This document shows positions 35,181-43,670 of a DNA stretch of 64,000 nt, in pieces. Origin of the DNA: Anas platyrhynchos (taxonomy: Eukaryota; Chordata; Aves; Anseriformes; Anatidae). The position numbers and the translations under genes are program-made. Each line of letters begins with the position of its first letter. Position 1 is the first letter of the stretch. The notes below the pieces were generated by a model, which saw nothing but the letters and a program-made list of their open reading frames with translations, did not search any database and had not been told where the DNA came from. The stretch spans positions 434,001-498,000 of the forward strand of contig NC_092605.1 in the NCBI RefSeq assembly GCF_047663525.1, given 5' to 3'.

Positions 35181-36201
35181 ATGGCGGCGGGGGGGCGGCG
35201 CGGGGGCGGCTGCCTCCTGCTGGGCGCCGCGGGCGTCGGTAAGAGCCTGCTGGGGAAGCGGCTCCGCCATATCCGCGCGGGGCGGGGGGCACCGGGGGGG
35301 CTCCGAGGGTACCGGGGGGCTCCGGGGGGGTCCCGGTGCGGCGGCGCGCCCTCCCCGCCCGTTCCCGTCCTTAACGCCCCGCACAGCTGAGCGCCCGGGA
35401 CGGCGCCAAGGAGCTGGGCGAGCCCCCGGCCACGCTGCCCACGGTAGGTCGGGGCGGGACAAGCGGGGGCCCGGCTCCGTTCGGTCCCGGTCCCGGCCCG
35501 ACCCCGCCTTGTCCCGGCCCCGCAGGTGGGCACCAACCTGACGGAGCTGCCGCTGCCGCCGAGGGTGATGGTGAGGGAGCTGGGCGGCTGCATGGGCCCC
35601 ATCTGGCCCAGCTACTACGGGGACTGCGGCGCCGTGATGGTGAGACCCGGCCCGGGGGGGCGCGGGGGTGCCCGGGGCTCCCGGCCCCCCCCCCAGCCCC
35701 GGGACGCCCCCACGGAGCCGCCCCCTCCCTCCGCAGTTCGTGGTCGACGCCGCCAACCCCACGCAGGTGTCCTCGTCCTGCGTGCAGCTGCTGGCCCTGC
35801 TGTCCGCCCCGCAGCTCGCCACCGTGCCCGTGCTGGTGCTCTTCAACAAGATGTAAACGGGGGCGAGGGGGGCGCGGAGCTCCCGGGGCACCCCCGGAGG
35901 GCAATGCCCCGGGAGGCCGCTGGCTCTGTGGGGTGGCAGTGGGGCTGTGCGCCCCCGGGCCGGCTGTGTGGGTGCTGGGGGGGGGCAGGACCGCGGGGCG
36001 GTGGCTGACACGGAGCCCTCTGGCCGCAGTGACCTGCCCTGCTACATGTCGCTGGTGGAGATGCAGTCTCTGTTCCGCATGCAAGACATCGTGTCCTGCG
36101 CTACGCAGCCCGTCACGGTGCTGGAGGCCAGCGCGCGCGATGGCACCGGGCTGGCCGACGTCCTGCAGTGGCTGAGGGACACCTTCAGGGACCCCGGCTG
36201 A
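35181..36201 (+). CDS. ARL16: ADP-ribosylation factor-like GTPase 16
   Basis: Atypical ARF-family GTPase, reported in mammals to act in ciliary traffic and RIG-I signalling. Five exons join to 182 aa: 35181-35268, 35385-35443, 35526-35639, 35737-35852 and 36030-36201. The P-loop GAAGVGKS is at residues 15-22. The switch region reads ELGGCMGPIW instead of the usual DxGGQ, as I recall for human ARL16. The guanine motif is NKID. There is no N-terminal Gly for myristoylation. Intron 1 has no usable GT-AG pair that keeps the family sequence. An AT-AC U12-type intron gives KRLRQLSARDGAKELGEPP, which aligns without gaps to the human segment as I recall it. An ordinary GT donor at 35309 with an AG acceptor ending at 35392 is also in frame but would insert about 14 unrelated residues. 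Confidence 0.95.
35269..35384 (+). other. ARL16: Probable U12-type AT-AC intron (ARL16 intron 1)
   Basis: The intron begins ATATCC and ends AC. TCCTTAAC at 35368-35375 matches the U12 branch-site consensus TTCCTTAAC in eight of nine positions and lies about 10 bases from the acceptor, a distance typical of the minor spliceosome. The splice leaves C|AG, a Gln codon, and keeps frame. Confidence 0.75.
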
Positions 36202-36287
36202 CCCGCCCTGCCCTGGGCACTGCCAGGGGCTGGTGGCAGGGGGCAGCTCCCTAGGGCTTTGCCTGTGGTGGATTTTTAGGACTTTAC

Positions 36288-36293
36288 AGTAAA
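36288..36293 (+). terminator. ARL16: Probable ARL16 poly(A) signal (AGTAAA variant)
   Basis: AGTAAA about 87 bases past the ARL16 stop. No AATAAA was seen nearby on the + strand. Confidence 0.4.
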
Positions 36294-36299
36294 ACTGGG

Positions 36300-37246
36300 A
36301 AACTTCCACCTCCGTGTCCGGACTTCCCTGTGCTGGGTGCAAGCCCCGGCCTCTCAGGGAGGGGCTGAGCGGGAGCCTCAGGCCGTGCTCCTGCAGCAAA
36401 CCGTCCGTAGCCACGTCTGGCTCTGAGCTCTGCCTGGAGCTCTGCAGCGCTGCCACGGGGCTGCCTCGATGCCCGTGCTCCTTTCAGACACCAGGGCAAG
36501 CTGCCCCTTCCTCCTGCCTGCTCCAGGCTTTGAGCCCCTGTGAGCAAAGCCTGGCTGAGGGCGTCCTGCGTGCGCAGGCCCTGCTGGCTGCTTGTGTCAC
36601 CAGGAGGATGCAGCTCCTGTGCCTGAGAGCGGAGCAGTCTGGATCTACACAGAGGCGAAAGGAGGAGGCTTCACAAATGAACGGTCTCTGTTGCAAATCA
36701 TCAGGTACATAATTTAAAATCACACACATCTTCATTTCCACAGATTGACAGCAGCGCCCTGTGCTGCTGCATCTAGCAAGCAACCAACGGGTGCCCCATC
36801 GCTGGGCAGTTTGCAGACATGGAGCTGGGCTGCCTCGTGCCACGCAGAGGCTGCACTTTTGCCTCTTCTGTGTCCTGTCCAGGCTCTGCTGCTGTGAGCA
36901 CGTAGCCTGGTTTTGGAAGCAACGTAAAGGCAGGGTGAGAAGGCTTTCCTGCCCTCCTGCTGGGGCTGTGCCGGTCCCTTCTGCAAGAGCAGTCATAGTG
37001 CTTGGGTCAGTGGGGCTGGGCCCCTGGGCTGGGGCTGCTTGCAGGCAGCACTCTTACTGCTGTGGCCTCGCGTGCCCTGCGCCAGCCAGAGCACAGCAAG
37101 GTGGCCCAGGGGAGCCTGTGCAAAGGTGGGGGCCCATGGGTGCTCGTGGGTGGGGGCAGGCAGAGCTGCCAGGGGGCTGCAGTCGGGGGTGTCTCGTGAG
37201 CTGCAGCAGGCACCAGCCTGCGGCTGCCTCCAGCGCTCACCTGGGC
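36300..37246. other. Interval between ARL16 and gene X
   Basis: Probably the 3' UTR of gene X on the - strand. A 171-codon - strand frame covers 36484-36996 but has no recognisable similarity. No poly(A) signal for gene X was identified with confidence. Confidence 0.35.
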
Positions 37247-40200
37247 TCAAAAGAATTGCAGAGGAAGGTGAGAAAAAAAATGTCTTTTCTGGAGCAACTG
37301 GACAAGGTGATATCTAAAACTGTTTTCTATGACGTCTGCAAATTCTTGCTCAATGGCCTGGTAGGTGTTTGGCTGGGGGGGAGTGTGTGTGGAGACAACC
37401 CTCTCCTGCAGCCCCGGGACGCCCTGCAGCAGCTTGCTCAGGCTCTCGTTCTCGGCACAGTTTCCGTATGGCCATCGGGAATTTTCCGTGGCGCTGCCTG
37501 CGGGTGGCCTGAAGTCAACCTTGAACATCTTCCTGCATTTCACGCAGGGCTCCTTTTCCACGAAGGCTCCGTGCATGTAGTAGAAGGCCCGGGACTGTAC
37601 CCCATCAGGGAACACGATGGCCAGGTCATTCTCCCCGTGGTGCACTGCGAACGCCACCGCCTTGTGCCAGGTCTGTAAGCACAGGATGGCAATCATGATC
37701 TTCCTCTCCAGCAGCCCGCTGCAGGACAGGGACGCTCCATAAAAGAGAGGGGTGGCTGCTCCATCCCCAGGGTCTCTGTAGATGCTGAAAGAAACAACTG
37801 CAGCTCTGAAGACGAACTGACTGGGCTTCAGGTTGGCTTCTTGCTCCAGTTCTTCTTGCAGAGTTTCGTTAAAGTCACGCAAGAAAGACTCCATTTGCTC
37901 TTGGGTGCTGCAGCCCGCTTCTTCAGTGCCCTGGGAACAGACACAGCTCTTTGTACAGACCCCTCCCTGTCTCTTTCATTCCCCAGGAAGCAATACTCTG
38001 CAATAGAAGGGGATGAGCGTGGGGTTTAAAGACAAACTCAGAAATTGGCTGTTCCCCTGAGTCCGTTCAGCACCAGCTGGTCAGTGCAGCTCACGGTGAC
38101 TGCAAAGTCTGAGAGAGAAACTTCTACAAGAAGGGCTCTGACTTAAGAAAACGGGGACATTTAGAGAAGCAGTAAGGAGGTTGGGTTGGCTTTGGCCATG
38201 AGTGTGTCTGTCTGTTGAAATGCTGCCTAGTGGCAGCCTGCCTTTGGAGCAGGATTGGCACCGTTGGAAAAAGAGATTGTCGTAAAGGCTAAATGCTGCT
38301 GGAGGTGTGTAAGGCTGCTGTTTTGAGGGAAATGGCCCAGCCACTAAATAGACAAAGCAGTGCCCAACAAAGCCAGTGGGCCTCCCCACGGCCGTGCTGG
38401 GTTTGTCCCACCACCCGTCCTGTCCCAGCTCCAAGGGAGCCACCTCCGGAGCCGTGCACGTGTGGGGATACTCACAAACTGCAGCAGGATGGAGTAGGGC
38501 GTCAGGCTGGGGAGGTGGGTGCTGTACTGTTCGAACGGCCTGGGGAACTTCGCCTGCATGATCTGGCAAGTCTTGGGCCCTAGGAAGTCAACGGGTTTCA
38601 CCATCCTCTTGTGCAGCCTTCCGAAGAAGAACACCGCGTGCAGCACCTGTTGGCGAGCAGAGACCCCGGCACTGAGCTGTGCCTGGAATGCGGCTGCAGA
38701 GCCCCCGCGCCGGCCTGCCAGGACCCCAGCCCCCCGCCCCGTACTGCCCCTCCCTGCCTGCCCGTGCTCCAAGCAGCTTCTCCACTCTGGGCACCAGCTC
38801 CCTGCTCAAACCAGCAGCAGTGCCTCTGGCCTGGGGCTGCTGCCGGAGGAGCTGGGACCTGCAGCATGGCCATGGACGGGTGGGGAGGACAGGGGTGGCA
38901 GCGCTGACCTTTTCTATGTAGTGCTTTTTGATGTCTTCAGCCAGCTTCTTCTGAGTCAGCAACTTCAAGAAGTGCTTGATGAAGAGATTCCCACTCATCT
39001 GTAACTGGCTTTTACACCGCTCCTCTCGCTCTGCCAGCATCCTGCTGAAGCACAGAGGAGCGAGTGGCAGCAGTGCTGGGGTGCTCTGGGCTGTGGGGCG
39101 AGCGCTCATCCCCCTGGGGCATGGCCGGGCTGGGGGTGGCTGCTGGCAAGCGGGGAGAGGGGAGGCGAGGCTCAGCCTTACCTCTGAGCGTCCTGCACTG
39201 CAGCATGGCCAGGGCCCTGCGGAGGAAGAGGAGGCTTGGTGGCGTGGCACTGCGAGGAGCGTGGCTCCGAGCTGCGGGCAGGCGTGGGAGCAGAGCTTGC
39301 CACGGGCTGGTGGCCGCACCGTGCGTATCTGCTGCCTGCCCCAGGGACTGGAGTGCACTGCAGGACACAGCCCGGGCCCAGCCCCTCGGCGTGCCCAATG
39401 GCACAGGAAGCCAGGCCCAGCACTGCAGAGGCTTGGGTGCGCCAGAGGCAATGCCACGCACCAGGCACTGCATGGGCTTGGGATGTCCCTCAGCATCTGA
39501 AGATGGCAGCACCGGTTCCTGCCGGCCAGGATGCTACACAGGAGCATCCCTCCTGGCCTCCTGGGGAGAAGGGGCAGTGCTCACACACCTGGTTTTGGTG
39601 CACAAAGTTCATCGGGAACACGTAGCCTGGTACTGCAGCGGTTGTGTCCTGGTCCGCAGGGCTCCAGGAAAACAGCCCACAGAACGGTGCTGTGCTGGAA
39701 GGGCAGGAGGCTGGGTCACCCCGAGGCTGGCCAGCTCCTGCACCTGTGCCTCTGGGGACACCGGGCAGGGGCCGTGGTGCCGGCTGCTTGCTCGGGCAGC
39801 GCCATGCAGTGTGTGGCTGGGGGTCCCGGGGCTGCTCCCAGCTGGAGCAGACACCTGAGGGCACCTTCCCTGACAGCAAGCCATCAGCAGAGCTGCTGCA
39901 GCCCCAGACTGAGCAAGTTTCACGCTGGGGAGGCTGCCTTGGCATTCCTCTACCTTCAGCTGCAAGCCCAGGAGGGCTTCCCTGGGAGGGTTTGGGGATG
40001 GGTTCCTGCTCCCGAGGGGCCTGTCTGCAGGGGAAGCAGGCAGATTGCTTACAAGCAACAGCACGTACCTGGCAGAAGCAAAGGATCCTTGGAGTCTGTG
40101 CTGCCTTCAAGCTCTTGAGCCACAGAACAGCGCAGGGTATGCTGTCGTAACGAAGACGCCCAGGTCCCCGCACTGCCACCAGCGCTTGGTGCAAGCACTC

Positions 40201-40298
40201 CTCCCCCAGTCCCAGCCTGAGGAATCCCACCGGCGTTTGCTCGAACCTGGTGCTTCGCAGCCTGCTGCCGGCACAGCGGCTTTTACAAATGTACTGCT
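37247..40298 (-). CDS. Unrecognised multi-exon protein ('gene X') with PCVKC and NCAE motifs
   Basis: I do not recognise this family. Exons in transcript order: about 40298-40069 (5' limit unsettled), 39648-39589, 39216-39182, 39041-38909, 38646-38476 and 37930-37247. The five internal junctions keep one open frame, giving 360 aa after the first listed exon and about 415 or more in total. No ATG is in frame in the first exon, so an upstream exon is missing. The middle is helical and basic (LFIKHFLKLLTQKKLAEDIKKHY). The last exon has strand-like segments (AAVVSFSIYRD, PLFYGASLSC), a helix, then EPCVKC (Cys codons within 37535-37546) and WPYGNCAENESLSKLL (CAE at 37451-37459). PCxxC plus [HC]AE is the zinc site of cytidine-deaminase-fold proteins, but there [HC]AE comes first. 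No signal peptide or membrane segment was seen. The gene is real with good confidence; its function is unknown. Confidence 0.8.
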
Positions 40299-40299
40299 C

Positions 40300-41190
40300 T
40301 GCTGGAGTGTGACGGCAGAGCTGTGCGAGGGAGGAGCAAGACTCTTGCTTCCACTTTCATTTCTCCAGAAACGAAACTCAAAACTCAGAGCTCAGAGCTT
40401 CCGCATGGGGACAGGCGGCCAGCGCCCACCGCGCCATCGTGCTGGAGCCCTGGGCGTGGGGAGCCGGAGGGCTCAGCCCCACCAGTGCCCTGGGTGGGGG
40501 CTCGCTGGGGCCAGAGACCTTGGCCCCCACTGCCGGCAGGGTGGGTGCTGTCATGGGGCTCCTCAGGGGCACGGAGCCTTTCAGAGGCTGCAGCGCAGTG
40601 GCCAGGGAGAGTGGGTGCCAGCAGCACGGAAAGTGAGGAAGGGGGGGGGGGGCTACCCAGGAGAGACAGAGACAACTGAACAGGAGCTAACGAGCTAACG
40701 AGCCTTCCCGGTTAGTGGGGATGCCTCCGGGTGTCCCCCTCAGGTCACTCCTATGGGCTAGCCGCTCCCCTGGCACCCGTGACACACAAAATGCCAAAAA
40801 GTTGTCAGCATGGGCACAGAGCCAAGGCAAACTGGCAAACAAGTGGTAGGGGTCCCAGCCGCTTGTGCCCCATATGCGCTGTGGAGATCTCCACAAAACA
40901 ACGATGACATCAGGCCGCCCAACCTATGGCCCTGCCAACGTGTTTTTAAGAGATAACACCACACCCTGCAATCAGCTGCTGTCCACACAGCTGCACACCC
41001 TGCTCCCACCCCCAGCGGCAGACACAGCCCCGCAGGGAGCCGCAGGTCTGCCCCAGCCACAGGCACAGCGGGCAAGGCTCAAAACCCACTCCAACCCTGA
41101 GCAGGGGGGCGTCAAACGAGGGAGCGTGCTGCCTCCAGGACAGAGGCACAGCCCTGCTCTGCTGGAGTCGCCTGTCCTGAGACAAGGATG
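40300..41190. other. Interval between gene X and gene Y
   Basis: It should contain the first exon and promoter of gene X, but I could not fix either. A G run lies at about 40639-40652. No other coding similarity was seen. Confidence 0.35.
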
Positions 41191-41205
41191 GGTTAAGGTC
41201 CACTG

Positions 41206-41211
41206 TTTATT
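41206..41211 (-). terminator. Gene Y poly(A) signal (AATAAA)
   Basis: AATAAA on the - strand about 350 bases past the gene Y stop codon. It shows that Y ends before X begins and that the two are separate transcripts. Confidence 0.7.
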
Positions 41212-41562
41212 ACAAACTTTGTCAGGCAGCATGAGGTAATTCTTGAAGCCTCTCTTTGCTCTGTTACCAGATGGGGAGGCTGGAGCAGCCCCTCTTAGCA
41301 GGCCTAAAATCTGGCTGGCATCTCAGCAGACCAAGCCATTTGTCAAGCTCTTAACATGGATAAAGCAGAACACATCAAAAGCCACACGCTTTTTACATGC
41401 TTAAATCAATACAAAGCTTCTGGTACTCACTTCCAGAGTTGCTCCCAAAAAATTGTCCTTTAAAATGCAGTTTGACACCACTGAAGCATTTAAGAAATGC
41501 AATTTTACAGCGCCAAGATTTGGAGGTACGGTTCCCCGTATCTCTCTGTCCCCCCCACAGTT

Positions 41563-42751
41563 TTAACAAGCAACAGCAGGCACAGTCTCCAGTAGCTCCA
41601 ACAGGCTATGGAACTCTTCCTCCCCTTTCTTAATGAATTTATTGACGTTCTCTCTGATCTGCTGGACTGTTGGGTCTTTGTCCCGCTTCTCCTCATCCTG
41701 TTGGAAGAACAATCAGGGAACTGTTAGGGACCGAAGCAGGTGGGATCAATGGCACGGCAGACCCCAGCACGCAAGCAAACTCAGGCTGACTCTTTCCAAG
41801 GCAAGAAGAGCTGCAGATTCCTTCCCCGCCAGCCCAGCTTACCAGCGGCACTATGTGCTCTCCGCAGCGGTACACCTCCTTCCCCAGGAGCTGCAGCCCT
41901 ATCTCCAAGAACTCGGCGAAGCTCCGGGCCACCTTGTGCAGCGTCTCCTCCTCGTAGGCGTACACGTCGCCGCTCTCCGCGACGAGGATGACGAGCTGCT
42001 GCCCCGTGGCCAGGCAGGGCACGTCATCCACCGTGCCCGCCACGATCATCTGGGTGGGCTGCGGCAGGTAGAGCGCCTGGCACCACCGCAGCAGCTCGTC
42101 CTGCCCCTCGTACAACGTCCCCTCCAGGTCGCCCACCCGCAGGCACAGCTGGGGCTGGGCCTTGAAGAACACCAGGGCGCCGCGGTTCTTCTGCACGTAC
42201 TCAGAGACCATCTCCAGGCTCTGAGGCGCGGGGCCACTGCTGATGGCCGGGGGCTGCCCGCCCGGCTTCTGTGCCACTGTCGAGGGGCTGCTGCAGGGCC
42301 GCGGGGGGAGGCGGAAGAGGCCGCAGCGCTGCACCCCTAGGCTGGGGACGGGCCGCCCGAGTCCCGGTGCCAGTGCCTTCGTGGTGCCACCCCGGTGCCC
42401 GTACACACGGTCCCCGGTGCCGTTGTGAGCCCTCGACCTGCCCGAGGAACGACAGCGCCTGAGCGGGGGCCGCGACGGCTGCGGCCCGGCGCAGGCCCAG
42501 CCACGGCCGCTCCCGGCCTCCCGGTGCCCCCGGCCCGTTCCCGGTCTCCCCCCACCCCCCCAGGCTCCCCGGCCTGTTCCCGGCCTCGTCCCAGCGCCCC
42601 CCGGTTCCTGGATCCCCCCGCGCGGCCTCCCCGGTGCCCGCCGCGCCCTTGTTCCGGTTCCAGTCCCGGCCCCCGCGGCGCCCCCGCGGCCCTCCCGGTG
42701 CCCCCCCGGTGCCCCCTACCTGCCCCTGCCGAGGTACCGGCGCGGCGCCAT
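41563..42751 (-). CDS. Unrecognised 204-aa protein ('gene Y') with a SUKH/SMI1-KNR4-like C-terminal pattern
   Basis: I do not recognise this gene by name. Three exons join in frame: 42751-42720 (starts MAPRRYLGRG), 42290-41843 and 41697-41563, giving 204 aa. The first junction leaves AG|C and is in phase; initiation at ATG 42211 (residue 38) is an alternative. The N-terminus is a short Pro/Ser-rich linker. Residues about 38-148 look like one globular domain. It ends GDVYAY (118-123), then HKVARSFAEFLEIGL (129-143), the order V-Y, acidic loop, 'xVAxSFxxFLxxGL' seen at the end of SUKH (SMI1/KNR4) and US22-type domains. A charged helical tail follows (VQQIRENVNKFIKKGEEEF). The domain call is by eye only. 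It lies upstream of gene X on the same strand, at the junction of two human-syntenic blocks. Confidence 0.75.
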
Positions 42752-43010
42752 CACAGCGAGACCCCCCGCGCCCTGCCCCCCGCGGCCCCCCTCGGCCCGT
42801 TCCGTCCCTGCGGTAGCCGCGGCCCGGCTCTGTCCCGGATCCCGGGCGCGGCCCCGGCTCCGCCTCGGGCTGCGGGGGAGGAGCGGGGCCGAGCCGCGGC
42901 CGCCGTGCCCCAACCCCCCGGGACCGGGCCGCAGCCGCCACCGGGCGCCCGTTCCCCGGGCTGCCGGCAGCCCCCCGAGCCCGAGCTGCCGCCCCCACAG
43001 AGCTGAGGCG
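42250..43010 (-). promoter_or_regulatory. CpG-island promoter of gene Y
   Basis: CpG-dense sequence around the proposed first exon of gene Y (42720-42751), directly downstream of the TMC6 3' end. Confidence 0.5.
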
Positions 43011-43034
43011 CCCACGGCGAGCTGCGGGAGCGGC

Positions 43035-43040
43035 TTTAAT
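43035..43040 (-). terminator. TMC6: TMC6 poly(A) signal (ATTAAA)
   Basis: ATTAAA on the - strand in the expected last noncoding exon (about 43575 to 43015). Confidence 0.6.
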
Positions 43041-43670
43041 GGTGCTGGGCACGGACCCCCCACACACCCCCAAACCCCCCCCCGGCCCGGGCAGCGCCGC
43101 GGCGGCTCCTGAGCCGCTCACCGGGACGGCGGCGGCCGCGCGGTGCTGGGGGCTGGAGGCCGCTGCTCCCCGTCCCGGGGCAGAAACCCTCGGTCCGCGT
43201 TCCGGAAGGCTGCAGGCAGCCGGCCAGGAGCAGAGCTGTTCACAACACGGCTCCGCTGCACGCCCCGCGGGGAGCTGGGCCCCCGGACACAGGGCTCCGG
43301 TCCTGCCCCGCTCCTGCCCCGCTCCTGCCGTGTCCCTGGGGGCAGTGCCCCCAGCCCTGTGCCGCAGCATCCCCGGGTTGCTGCTGGGTGGCGAGTCCAA
43401 GTCAATCCTTGGCCACTGCAGGCCAGTGGAGAGAAAGTGTCCCCGGCCCGCCAGGCCCCGCTGGTTCCAGGGCCGTGCTGCGGTGGCTCCAGGTGGCTGC
43501 AGATCCAGGCTCTGGCAGGGAGCGGTCCTGGTCTGTCTCGCTCCTTCCTGGGGGCTGTGACACTGAGGGGGGACACAGAGGGACGGTCTCTGTGAGACGC
43601 TGAGGGTCAGGGAAGGGGGTGGCCCCCAACCCTGATGGCCTGTCCCCTTTTTCTGGGCCTTACCTGGGAC

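Noticed and set aside
35239-35246. Strong GTAAGAG donor inside ARL16 exon 1
   Set aside because: Using it would cut the P-loop GVGKS and break the frame with exon 2.
37544-37640. Reading HGE...PCVKC in gene X as a canonical APOBEC HxE-x27-PCxxC site
   Set aside because: The spacing fits, but the HGE (HHGEND) is followed by a strand-like DLAIVF segment and not by the helix that carries HxE in deaminases. NCAEN looks more like a catalytic helix. I treat the spacing as probably coincidental.
41563-42751. Genes Y and X as one transcript
   Set aside because: Y has its own stop and a canonical poly(A) signal at 41206-41211 before X begins.
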